A DNA stretch of 64,000 nt from Adiantum capillus-veneris (Eukaryota > Streptophyta > Polypodiopsida > Polypodiales > Pteridaceae), in contig CM043950.1 of the NCBI GenBank assembly GCA_014529385.2, forward strand, positions 76,363,435 through 76,427,434. Reading direction: 5' to 3'. This document shows positions 30,121-40,829 of this stretch, piece after piece. Every line of letters starts with the position of its first letter. Position 1 is the first letter of the stretch. The position numbers and the translations under genes were made by a program. The notes under the pieces were generated by a model, which was not told the origin of the DNA, did no database searches, and worked only from the letters and a program-made list of their open reading frames with translations.

Positions 30121-31810
30121 GGATGATGCGCAGGCAAGCACAACGAGCGCGTTCCTAAGATGAGTTTTTATGTGCTGTGATCGTGTTTATCTCTACTCAT
30201 ACTCTTGTTATATGCTGTAGAATATTCTATGAGTACTAGCACTATCTATTCAGTTTACTATAAGAAGAGAATGACAGTGGTGCTCAGTCAGCAACCGACA
30301 TTTTTTGCATGTGTGGTATGAACTAATGTTGTGTGTGTGAAATGTGAAAGGTCACACACACATAAAGTATTAGAACCCCTCACAAAGGAATTGGATTGCC
30401 TCTCTGTGTTATCATGTCCTTGCATCATACATATGCAGTCAAATGCTTTAAGGGATAGTAGTATGAACCAGTGCTTGAAAAAAACTATTTCCAAAAAGTT
30501 GGAAAGCCTACATATCAGAAAATTCAGAGGTCTAGTATTCTCAAAATTTGTAGGTGGGGGTTACACTAAACCTAGGTTTTTTCTCTAGCATTGGTGTGAA
30601 CTAATGCTGTGTGTTTTCCAATGCAAAAGTTCACTGATACTCATACATAACTTTTGATAAAAGGACATAAATTAATCGAATCATCATACGCCTCTCGGCC
30701 TTTTAGTGTAATGCATCCCTACATTTGTCTCTCTTTGAGAGAGATAAGAGAGGCATGCTCAAATTTTAAGTATGAAATTGGAATTAGCAAGCACACCGCC
30801 CCATAGGCATTGTGGATGGGACATAGTCCTCCCATGTGTATTGCTCACTTCATCATCAGGGCTGCTAGAAACTATCTGTAACGCATTTTAAAGCCCAGTT
30901 TAGCCCATACTTGGAACACAATAAGCCTCAATAGATCCCTAGTCTTCCTAGTTAGTAGACATTTGGCACCAAGAATCCCAATTGCAAGAGCTCCCAACGG
31001 TTCCTTCTATCGCTATTTGGTGGTAGGCCTAGACGGAAACTTCCATGATTGGGAGATAGCAAGATATTGGTCTCCTTATTTAGTTGAAGATTTCTTTGCT
31101 TCACCATCAGATGCTCCATTATCCATGAGGTTGCTAGCCTATTTCTATGCTCATAGAATTCTTGATGCACCTTGAGGGATGGGCCGCTATGTGTTGATAG
31201 TTTCATTTTACAACTTTCTATAGGACAAGGTCCGAGCTTTCTTGGTCCAAAGAGAGCTCCTATGATTAGATTTAGATTGCGGATGCTTCATGAGTTCTTT
31301 CGGATGGAGGAGACTGTCTATGATACCTTACATGAGCAGACAGTGGTGGAGGCCAACAATTCTATAGATTTTGGATAGTTCTCACACTTGGGGTACCACA
31401 TAAAGAGATGTTGCAATGGATGAGAATGATTGTGGAGGCACATCATGAAGGCTTTGTAGTCCCATTCCTTTTATGAGCTACTACAAGAGGGTTCTTAGTA
31501 GATACTTTATATCACTTTGGTTGATAGTGATGGACTAGATGGTTTCCCTACACTACATGAAGTGGATAGAGATTTTGGCAAACTTTGTGTGGCTTTCTAA
31601 GGCCAATTTGAGCTTCTATACTATCTCATGATTGATTGTACCCTCTCATTGATATATCTTGAGGTTGTATGTGTGTTTTTTTCCCATAATTCCATTGTTT
31701 CTTTCAAGGTTTTTGTCATATTTCTTGTATATTGACCTATGGTCAAATTTTATGTAATACAAAATGTTAAAGCTCCAGTTTTGAGAGAGATTATGCTGCT
31801 AGATGGACTA
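30121..31810. other. Unassigned sequence
   Basis: No repeat family or conserved protein recognised. There is a direct repeat of a GAACTAATGYTGTGTGT core at about 30318 and 30597. Two short open frames at 30963-31175 (70 residues, with GLDGNFHDWEIARYWSP) and 31172-31378 overlap in different frames and resemble nothing I know. They could be a decayed coding region but evidence is thin. Confidence 0.4.
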
Positions 31811-31822
31811 TTTTTCTTTTTT

Positions 31823-33111
31823 TTTTGAGTAATTTCTTTTTATTGAAACTAGGATATTTAAACGTGTGCACGTGAACCGTAAGGTTAGGAATTGTAGATC
31901 TACCGGAATTATAAAAGTTCTTAGGAACAGACAACTCTGATGTGTCATATGACGGGTGACACTAAGCATCGCGAAGGGGTTGTACGGTAGAAGAGATCAA
32001 GAAAATGGATATTCCCGATACGTGACGTGATGGGTGACGGGAGCATCGGAAAGGAAATATTCTGTTGGTGTGGTAGGAAACCGGAATTGGAAAAAGGAGA
32101 ATACGGCAAGCACAAGAATAAAGATGGGTTTTGAGAATCTTTTTCTAAAAAGCGGAATATTTTGAAGTGTTTTCGGGAAAAGCAGACGCTTTCCCGTCAG
32201 GAATCTGTGTTTGCATTACATCCGTGCCTGAACTGTGCCTTCGGGGACGCCTGGAATGTGACTGCATCGGATCAATTTTCACCTCACTCGGTTTTATGGA
32301 GTTTTGCCCAGGTTAACATTTTTTTAAAGAAGTGACCGATCAAGTGGGCAGCCCACTTAAATTAAAGCAAGAGTTTACAAGAAAGACACCAGCGCATCCT
32401 CTTACTGCTGCAAAAACAGCCAACGCCTACTCTATCTTCTCTCTCTAAATTTGCCCCAAAGCCTCTCTCTCTCCTCCAACTATTCCTAGCGCCGTATGGC
32501 CTCGCTATTCGTGTTGTAGAGAGACCGGCTATTCGTGCCGTGGCCAGGGAGCTATAAAAACACCACACGTTCCCTCTCTGCAGGGAAGAAAAATCCCAGT
32601 GCTAGAAGCAAAGCAGAAGTACGACGGAAATCTGCAAGTGAATGAGAGGCCGATATTCGGAATTCGCTTTTCCACACTCAGAGCAACAAGTATCAATTGC
32701 AAATTCACCAAACGTGTTGTTGTTTTCGTGTTGTGTTTTTGCAGATACTCCATCACGAAGGAGCAACGAGGGCTCGTCCTATACTCAAAGATTCCGGGAA
32801 CGGAATCGGGAACAGTTTGTAGAGCTTTTTCGCTCTGGGAATAGACGGAAACCGAATTGAGAGCTTGTCTCTCAGGAATTCTCCGCAAGGAAAGGAACTG
32901 ATCTTTGAGTCGGAAAATCCAGAACGGAGGGGTCACTCCGATTCTTGTGCCTGTAAAAAGATTCTCCCTAATGAAGATTCTCTCTAAGGGGGGGGGACCA
33001 ATCTATCTTCTTGTCCCAAATACTGTGTTGATCTTGTCCCACATCTCTTTGAGTTGAAAGATTATTTATTTTCAGCTTGTTGAATATTCATGTGCGCTCC
33101 CAGTGGTGACA
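31823..33111 (+). repeat. Candidate 5' LTR of a plus-strand element (boundary uncertain)
   Basis: The right edge is inferred from GGTGACA directly before a primer-site-like sequence at 33113. A TATA box, GCTATAAAAACACC, lies at about 32551-32564, with C/T-rich transcribed sequence after it, as in long plant LTRs. The left edge is unknown; no partner LTR is in the window, so this cannot be proven. Confidence 0.35.
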
Positions 33112-33112
33112 G

Positions 33113-33127
33113 TGCTATCAGAGCTCG
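33113..33127 (+). other. Primer-binding-site-like sequence
   Basis: TGCTATCAGAGCTCG differs by one base from the TGGTATCAGAGC primer site. It is followed 56 bp on by an ATG and a gag-like frame. Confidence 0.5.
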
Positions 33128-33182
33128 AATTCCTCTCTTTCTCTGCAAAGGAGGACGATTCCAGGAAGGAACGGGAAGAACC

Positions 33183-33325
33183 ATGAGAGCCACGGAAGAA
33201 TCGTTGAAGACGAACTTCAGCAAGTGCGAGCTCAACTCGCGGAATTGCAACAACATATTTTGTTGCCGGTTGTCCAAAAGGTTTTGGACGGAATCAAGAA
33301 GCCGCAAGGAACAGATGCCGATGGG
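33183..33325 (+). pseudogene. Start of a Ty3-like gag, interrupted
   Basis: After the primer-like site, the frame around 33200-33325 reads ELQQVRAQLAELQQHILLPV followed by VQKVLDGIKKPQG, a coiled-coil N-terminus typical of plant Ty3 gag. The ATG at 33183 is one frame away, so there is a shift. The match stops near 33325, where the copia-2 LTR begins. No downstream part of this element is found in the window. Confidence 0.4.
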
Positions 33326-33596
33326 CTGATAAGCGCGCGGTGGTGTGTGCAAGTGAAAGAGCACGCGAGGAAGTGCAGTGTGTGTGCAGAGAGGGGAGGC
33401 GAAGAGCAACAGGAGAGGAAGCGCTAGCAGAAGAAGAGGGATAGAGAGAGAGAGCTCACGTTTTTGGGGAAAACTCAATAAGTGAGTTTTGGGTTTTCCC
33501 ACTTTTATTATAAGTGACCTTTAAAAAATGTGTCCAGGTTCAATATGAACCTGGACAAAGTATAAAAATGTACAAAAAGGTGTCTTTAACCCAACA
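33326..33596 (-). repeat. 3' LTR of copia-2
   Basis: Minus strand, starting TGTTGGGTTAAAGACACC at 33596 right after a purine tract. The far end is placed near 33326 by loss of similarity to the gag to its left and is uncertain by about 10 bp. It contains a perfect 11-bp inverted repeat with 3-nt loop at 33532-33556 and a C/T-rich U5. Confidence 0.6.
33532..33556. repeat. Perfect hairpin in the copia-2 LTR
   Basis: GTCCAGGTTCA-ATA-TGAACCTGGAC: 11-bp arms, 3-nt loop. A second inverted repeat (AAAACTCA/TGAGTTTT) lies at about 33471-33491. Confidence 0.9.
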
Positions 33597-33607
33597 ACCT
33601 CCGACTT
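33597..33607 (-). other. Polypurine tract of copia-2
   Basis: The minus strand reads AAGTCGGAGGT immediately before the LTR start TGTTGGG. Confidence 0.6.
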
Positions 33608-33631
33608 AAAGGCATAAATGGCGCCTTTAAG

Positions 33632-34929
33632 CTACGTGACTCCCACCATCTCTATGCATAGATGATGTTGTGCTTTTTTGGGTAAGCACTTAGTGAGAGC
33701 ATCAGCTGGATTTTGTGATGTATGGACCTTAACCAATGTAATAAGGCCATCCTCAAGCACTTCTCGTATGAAGTGATACCGCACATCAATATGCTTTGTG
33801 CGTGCATGAAACATGGCATTCTTCATATAGCACTCTGGCTATCACAACCAAGCATAGGTGCCTTGACAGGCAAGCCAAACTCACTGCATAGGCGTGCTAA
33901 CCAAATAGCTTCTTTGGAAGCCTCAGTGGCTGAAATATATTCAGCCTCTGTAGTAGACAATGCAACAATCTTTTGCAATCTAGAACACCATGAAACAGCA
34001 CCTCCCGCAAGAGTAAATACATAGCCACTTGTGGATTTCCGTGTATCCACATCACTAGCCATGTCAGAGTTACAAAATCCCTTCAACTCCATTGGTCCTT
34101 TACCATAGGAGAGGCATTTGTTTTTAGTCCCTTTCAAGTACCTCATAATGGACTTCACTGCATCCCAATGCAACCTGCCTGGATTAGCCATTAACCGGCT
34201 CACAACTCCCACTGCATGGGCTATGTCAGGCCTAGTAGCAACCATAGCATACATAAGTGAACCACAAGCTGAAGCATAAGGCACACTTTGCATGTCATTG
34301 GCTTCTTCCTTTGACTTGGGACAATCATCCTTGGAGATTTTAACATATGGCTGTAATGGCACACCAAGAGGCTTTGCTTCAGCCATGTTAAACCTATCCA
34401 GCACCTTTTCAATGTACTTTTCTTGCGACAAATACAAAAGGTGCTTGTCTCTTTACTGTGTAACACGCACTCCAAGTATATGTTCAGCTGCCCCAAGGTC
34501 TTTCATTGAAAACGCAGATTTCAGCTGCCCTCTAAGAGCATCTACAGTGCTTCTTTTCTTTGCAGCTATCAACATATCGTCTACATAGAGCACAAGAATG
34601 ATCGGGCTGCCATCCTCATCACGTTTGGTATACAAACAATGGTATGCATGGCTTCTTTTGTAACCATGTTTAAGCATGAAGCGATCAAACTTCTTGTACC
34701 ACTGTCTACATGATTGTTTCAGCACATACAAGCTTCTATTGAGCATACATACCAAATGTTCCTTGCCAGGGATGACAAAACCCTCGGGTTGCTTCATGTA
34801 AAGCTCTTCTTCCACATCACCATGCAAAAAAGCGGTATGTACATCCATTTGGTCCATTTCCAAATCAAGAGCAGCCACAATGGCAAACAATACACGCAAA
34901 GTGGTCATCTTCACAACAGGAGAGAACAC
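33632..34929 (-). pseudogene. Copia-2 reverse transcriptase (distal) and RNase H
   Basis: Minus strand. 34453-34929: FSPVVKMTTLRVLFAIVAAL, MDQMDVHTAFLHGDVEEELY, and the catalytic LYVDDMLIAA with YVDD at about 34576-34587. A TAA at about 34453 (lysine expected) interrupts, then the same frame continues 33823-34437: YLSQEKYIEKVLDRFNMAEA, YASACGSLMYAMVATRPDIA, RNase H as FCNSDMASDVDTRKSTSGYV, TTEAEYISATEASKEAIWLA and CDSQSAI. A small deletion near 33826 shifts the frame to KNAMFHARTKHIDVRYHFI and the closing TSQNPADALTKCLP. Order and length are those of a plant copia element. RNase H keeps D, E and D residues. Confidence 0.92.
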
Positions 34930-35715
34930 TTCTGAAAGTCTATGCCCTTGGTTTGAACATATCCCTTTGCCACAAGCCTTGCCTTATACTTGGGTTTTGC
35001 ATCAACAGTCTTGATTTTATACACCCATTTGTTAGGAATAGCCTTCCTTCCTTTGGGCAATTCAACCAAATCCCAAGTATGATTAGCATGCAAAGCTTTA
35101 ATCTCTTCCTGCATAGCAAGCTCCCACTTGTCGCTGTGCTCACATGTCTTTGCCTCTTTATACGTAAGAGGCTCTCCCTCATCTGTCAACATAATGTAAT
35201 GCAAAGAGGGGTCATATCGACTCACAGGCCATCTTTGACGAGTAGACCGCCTCACCCAATGATCCACATTATCCGGCAATGGGTTTACATCAGGTGGCAC
35301 TACAAAATCATCAACAATGGGCTGCTGTACATCATTTTCAGCACCATTTTCAGCATTGTTTCTTGGCTGCAAATGCCCTTCACGAGCCTCAATTTGCTGT
35401 CCAACATCATCTAGCTCAAACACCACTGGATCATCTACATTTTCAACCATTTGTGGTGCATCTTGAGGGTCAAAAATAGGCCTAACAGGTGGTTGGTCAT
35501 GCTGAAATTTCACCCTTTTATGGTCATGCTTTGAGGCACAATTGTTTTGAAGCAACCTTGCCTCATTAAAAACAACATCCCGGCTACGTACAACCCTTTT
35601 GAGCTGAGGTAACCAAATCCTGTAACCCATTTCTCCTTCTTCACCATATCCCATGAAGAGGCCTTTAATGGACTTCGCATCTAGTTTACTCCTCAACTCA
35701 GGTCTAACGTACACA

Positions 35716-35967
35716 AAAGCTTCGCAACCAAAAATGCGTAAGTGATCATATGAAGCAGGCTTGCCATACCAAACCTCTTCACGGATGTCACCTTTCAAAG
35801 ACATGTGAGGGGATCGATTGCATATATGCACTGCAGTTTTCAAAGCTTCGCAACCAAAAATGTGTAAGTGATCATATGAAGCAGGCTTGCCATACCAAAC
35901 CTCTTCAGGGATGTCACCTTTCAAAGACATGTGAGGGGATCGATTGCATATATGCACTGCAGTTTTC
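35716..35967. repeat. 126-bp in-frame tandem duplication in copia-2 integrase
   Basis: Units 35716-35841 and 35842-35967, about three differences. The same AAAGCT hexamer is present at all three borders (35716, 35842, 35968). Adds 42 residues (ALKTAVHICNRSPHMSLKGD and on). Confidence 0.95.
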
Positions 35968-36405
35968 AAAGCTCCTCCCCAAAATCCATGAGAGAGATTA
36001 GTTGTGGACAGCATACATCTCACCCTCTCACAAAGTGTCCTATTGAATCTTTCAGCCACACCATTAGAAGAGGGGCTGTATGGCATAGTAAGCTCCCTCT
36101 TAATGCCCAAATTTTCACAAAACTTGTTAAATTCAGCACTTGTGTACTCCCCCCCATTGTCTGTACGCAAGCATTTTAGCTTTCTACCTGTTTGGGTGGT
36201 CACAAATGCATGAAATCTCTTAAACGCAGCAAAGGCTTCATCCTTAGACTTAAGGAAATAAACCCAAATTTTCCTAGAATGATCATCAACAAAGGAGACA
36301 AAATAACATGCACCACCCATCGACTTAGTAGGCATGCTACATACATCAGAATGTACAAGATCAAGCACACAAGATTTACGAGAGACACCAGAGTAATAAG
36401 AACGC

Positions 36406-36843
36406 TTTACTTGCTTCCCATATTGACATTCATTACAAAAATCAAGCTTTGTGCCTTTAGCATCGAGCTTGTTCAAAGTACAAAGCTTACAAAGGCCCTT
36501 TTGGCTCATATGGCCAAGCCTCTTGTGCCACAACTCCATGTGAGAGTTAATTTCAGCCAATGCAATAAACTTGCCCAACACGGCCTTTCCATGCATGCAG
36601 TAAAGTGTCCCTTTCTTTGTGCCCTTTACTTGCTTGCCATATTGACATTCATTACAAAAATCAAGCTTTGTGCCTTTAGCATCGAGCTTGTTCAAAGTAC
36701 AAAGCTTACAAAGGCCCTTTTGGCTCATATGGCCAAGCCTCTTGTGCCACAACTCCATGTGAGAGTTAATTTCAGCCAATGCAATAAACTTGCCCAACAC
36801 GGCCTTTCCATGCATACAATAAAGTGTCCCTTTCTTTGTGCCC
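36406..36843. repeat. 219-bp in-frame tandem duplication in copia-2 pre-integrase region
   Basis: Units 36406-36624 and 36625-36843, nearly identical. CTTTAC occurs at each border. It duplicates 73 residues including the zinc-binding HxxxH/CxxC module. Confidence 0.95.
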
Positions 36844-37342
36844 TTTACAATCAGCCTTGAGCCTTTGGTCATTTTCCATGACCCTCTCTCAAACAAGATG
36901 TTGTAACCATGCATATCCATCTGACCAACAAAACACAGACTCTTCTTGATTCCTGGCACATATCGAACATCATGCAAGACAAGCTCATTTGTGCCATCTA
37001 TGGAGAGATGCACAATGCCAATACCCTCAATGGAACATGCATGATTGTTTCCAAGGTATACATGGCCACGCTTGCTTGCATCAAAAGTAGAGAAACACTC
37101 CTTGATAGGAGTCACATGAAATGAAGCACCAGAATCAACAATCCAAGTCTGGGACAATGCATCATTGACAGTCAACAAAGCATCAATAAGATCACTCTTG
37201 GTGATCTGCATGTCCTGTGAATGAACATTTAGAGAGGCATCAACGTCATAAGCATCATCATCTGACAAAGTGGCACACAAGATGTCCTCTACATCCGACA
37301 GCTCCTCAATCATGACACTAGAAGCCACATTGACCTTCTCAT

Positions 37343-37812
37343 GGTGGTCTATTCGGTGGACTAGAACCTGGCACAAGATCTATAGTATGATCCTCAGGTC
37401 TCTCAGGAGGTAACTCCCTTGGCAAAGAGTCCGAAAAACAATCACTGAAACCACTCAAAAAAGTTGACCTGTCTTTATCTAAGGTAGACAAATTAGATAC
37501 AACTTGAGGTACTTCTTTTGCAAAGATCAAGTACGCAGAAAGATGATTCTTTATTACAGATGAAATAGCAGAAGCAGAAACAACTAGAACAGACTCGCCT
37601 TTAAGCTTTACATCAAGGACATGAGTCTTTCCTCTATGTACAAGGGTAATCTTTTTGTTGTAAGTATCCACCATAGCATGCAACCTGTAACACCATGGGA
37701 TACCCAATAACACATCACAGCCCTCAAGTGGCATAATATGAAACTCTTCCGCATCGACATAACTCTGAATGTGCAGACGAAGCTTTCCCAGAATGGGAGT
37801 AACAGGCTCTGA
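37343..37812 (-). pseudogene. Gypsy C protease C-terminus and start of RT
   Basis: In frame with the gag at 37816 onwards after a TGA (37813-37815). Reads LGKLRLHIQSYVDAEEFHIM, GCDVLLGIPWCYRLHAMVDT, KKITLVHRGKTHVLDVKLKG, then FSDCFSDSLPRELPPERPED, HTIDLVPGSSPPNRPP, which is the retropepsin tail and the Ty3 lead-in to RT. It is cut at PPNRPP, where copia-2 begins (37341-37346). Gypsy A's RT deletion starts only a few residues past the same motif. Confidence 0.85.
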
Positions 37813-37815
37813 ATG

Positions 37816-39420
37816 TCATGGGCATGCCAAACCTGCTTCGCCTATCATACCCATCTCCTCTGCACGAATGCCCAACTTTGATGCCAATTCTGGTGATATG
37901 AAATTTGCACGGGCTCCTGGATCAAAGAAAACCAGCACTGTCTGGTCTCTAACTTTGCCCCAAGCTATGCACAGCTCTGTGGCATCTGTGTTTGGCTGAT
38001 CTCCAACCAAATCTGGAACAAGTCCTGCACTCGGCTTTGGCTTCTTCCCTTTATGGTCTGACTTGTCATCCTTATCCTGTGACTTCTTCTGTGGGCACTC
38101 ATTTGCAAAATGTCCTTCCTGTTCACAAATGTAGCATTTCTTGGCCTCCCTAAGAGCTTTCCGTTCTTCAAAAGTTTTGCCAGAAAAATGCCTCTTTTGT
38201 CCTTGTCCTCGTCCCAAAGAAGACTTAGACTGCTTCTTGGACGTATCACCTTCTTCAGTGGAGGGATCCTTTGTGGGAGGCTCAGAAGGCTTTGCTGCAA
38301 CATTGCCCTTGGCTGAAAACTGTTTGCCCTGGGACCCTTTCTTGTGGCTATTAAATCCATCAGAATCTCCCTTCGACAGATTGCTGGCCACTCTTGCATT
38401 CTCTATCAACTGAAACATATTCATGACAGTAGTCTTTGTGCAGTAGTCCCTGATTTTCTTGGGCAATCCGCAACAGTACTTCTCAATCTGTTCTGACAAT
38501 GGCACAAACCTGTAAGAGGTGACTGGCAACAGTGCGGCCCAAAATTGTTTATTGTACTCTTCCAAATTCGCACACTGTTTAGCATTCAACTCGTGCCATT
38601 CTGTCATCACATCCACTTCAAAAGTGTTTGTCAACCATGCAGGCGCAAAAAGCTGTTTGAATTGGACCCACGTTGTTGGGGCTTGACCGTGGTTCAACAA
38701 TGCGGTCCACCATTGAAGCGCATTCCCTTTCAAGAAAGTGGCAGCCTTGCGTATCTTTGAAGATTCCGTGAAGTTGCCTCCAGCATAAGCTGCATCGAGT
38801 TGATGTATGAAGGTCAAAGCCATTAATTGGTCCTCAGTTCCTCTGAAAGTTTCAAACTTCACTCCCTGCCCACCTTCCTTGTAATCCTTAAGCTGACTCA
38901 AAGGAGCCACATTATCATAAACAGGTGCCTGTAACAGTGGTGCTCCATGAGTGTGCATTCCAGCACTCGCATCAACTGTTTTCCCTGTCATATCTACATT
39001 TGGTACGCATGGCTGCGAAAAACCAGCCATACCAAATTGTGTTCCAGGCACTCGAAACTGACCATAGGCAACCTAAAAACCTAGTTGGACACCCATGTTC
39101 GCGTACATAGGGTTACCCATGCCTGTTTGCATTGTCCCGAACACATTCCCTGGCATATAACCTGTGGAAGGTCCAGCCATAGCTTGAAACACTGAACCAC
39201 CTCCAAAATAACCAGGATAAGTATTAGGTAATGGAAGGGTCTGACGCATAGCTTGTTCATTGCTCCCTTGACCATTCACAAACGGTTCCTGTCCAGCTAA
39301 AGCAAGTTGCTTTGGATCATTGGACACCGCTAGTTGCTCAACCACATGGGCTTTCCCTCGAGCATCATGAGTCCTCTGCGCATTGGAAATCTCCTTTTCC
39401 TGCAACGGCTCAACTGCATT
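37816..39420 (-). pseudogene. Gypsy C gag and protease active site
   Basis: Longest Ty3 gag in the window: one minus-strand frame with a single in-frame TAG at about 39073. Right part (39073-39405) is glycine/proline/methionine-rich (PNTYPGYFGGGSVFQAMAGP). The core from 38880 has LKDYKEGGQGVKFETFRGTE, QLDAAYAGGNF, KGNALQWWTALLNHGQAPTT, and EEYNKQFWAALLPVTSYRFV. A CCHC knuckle CYICEQEGHFANEC lies at about 38097-38140. The protease active site is FFDPGARANFISPELASKLG near 37880-37935, D-P-G in place of D-S/T-G. It is related to gypsy A but distinct. No primer site or 5' LTR was found upstream. Confidence 0.9.
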
Positions 39421-39598
39421 TGCAGCTCGACCTGTTGGTGCATGCGGTTAGGCCTGAGGATTTGGAATTTCCACACCTAAGTTCAATTCCTTCCCTGTCC
39501 TTTTATAAAGATAAAGCCTTGATAAAGGGGGGGCATGAGATCCACAAGAATCTGCGGCGGTGAAATGAATATAATAATGAGTATGTCGCCCAGCAAAA

Positions 39599-39622
39599 AG
39601 AGAGAGAGAGAGAGAGAGAGAG
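39599..39622. repeat. (GA)n microsatellite
   Basis: Short AGAG run, about 24 bp, in the region upstream of gypsy C gag. Confidence 0.9.
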
Positions 39623-39725
39623 TGCTAACGTGGAAAAAAGAGAGGATACGAGAGAGAGATATGTCAATCGGCGGGCTGTGGAAGCTACGAGAGAGACAAA
39701 GAGACAGTTCTAGAACTCGGCACGT

Positions 39726-39832
<107 letters not shown>

Positions 39833-39839
39833 CTTCACT

Positions 39840-40680
39840 TTGCATTCAATTTAAAAATTGGCATGTAATAAACTCTGATTTCCAAGCCTTCTTGCCACCT
39901 ACGAGTCACGACAGGATTTTGAAAGATTCCGCTTATTAAGTCATTTTCTGAAATGGGTAGACATATTCATACTACTCCATACTACTCGCTCATCCTTTAA
40001 AAAACACATTAGCTTATCCTGGAGATTCTGAGATTCGAAGACCTTCCTAAAGCTTAATAGCATTCAATCATCGTGGCCATGGAGTTGGTACAGGGTGGGT
40101 GCATGAGCATCACAGAGTCACCCTCCCTCACCTTCCCTTCCTCCGTGGTCCTCCCACATCACCCTCTCCTCACCTTCCCCTTCCTTTGCCCTCAGCCAGA
40201 AGCAACTGGCTCTCATGCGAGAACTGTCAATATGATGATCCGCTTCCTAACGAGAGCAATAGACACAAGCTGAACTTCCTCATGTGAAAGACAATCAGAG
40301 AGAGGTGTGACTTAATCCCTGCCTACATTGACACAGATTCCATTGTTTGCAATCCGTTGACTTTACAATATTTGTCAACGTCCTCCCCCCCCATGGCCAC
40401 TCACAGATGCTGCTCCACCCTGATCGGTGGACTGATTGGACCTTGCTAGAGATTTTTGCATTTGCAGCACTCCCATAAAAGCCCTCCAAACTCTTGTCAT
40501 GTGCAGATTATATTGTCTTGCATCCATGACTCTTTTAGCTCAAATTATGAATCAGCGGGGCAGCTTGATTAATTAGTACTCACCCAAGAGCAAGCTTTGG
40601 ACCAAAACGGGCTTTTTTGATGACGAAGATGGTGATGGTGATGGTGACGAAGAGAGCATCCTTGTGGCTCTTTGCGCTAC
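39840..40680. other. Unassigned sequence
   Basis: Nothing recognised apart from CT-rich stretches near 40110-40200. Confidence 0.4.
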
Positions 40681-40691
40681 ACTCTCGACTT

Positions 40692-40713
40692 AGAGAGAGA
40701 AAGAGAGAGAGAG

Positions 40714-40790
<77 letters not shown>
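40692..40790. repeat. (GA)n microsatellite with flanking direct repeats
   Basis: About 100 bp of GA with a few AAAG interruptions. An imperfect repeat of about 36 bp, beginning ATCCTTGTG and ending CTYGACTT, lies on both sides (about 40657-40691 and 40791-40823). Confidence 0.9.
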
Positions 40791-40792
<2 letters not shown>

Positions 40793-40829
40793 CCTTGTGA
40801 TTCTGTGTGCTGCACCCTTGACTTGGGTT

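Larger units (their letters stand above)
34911..37342 (-). pseudogene. Copia-2 protease, integrase and reverse transcriptase (proximal)
   Basis: One open minus-strand frame of about 800 residues. In order: WIVDSGASFHVT protease active site (about 37110-37145), LVLHDVRYVPGIKKSL, pre-integrase ELWHKRLGHMSQKGLCKL with CNECQYGKQV, integrase DLVHSDVC, YFVSFVDDHSRKIWVYFLK, LRTDNGGEYTSAEFNKFC and SNGVAERFNRT, then a hinge, and RT ELPKGRKAIPNKWVYKIK to KGYVQTKGIDFQ. It ends by frameshift near 34920. Two in-frame tandem duplications (219 and 126 bp) repeat the pre-integrase module and an integrase segment without breaking the frame. Gag and 5' LTR are missing: at 37342 the sequence turns into gypsy C. 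Confidence 0.93.

Noticed and set aside
30963-31378. Two adjacent short frames as a host gene
   Set aside because: Different frames, no recognised domain, no promoter or splice structure seen.
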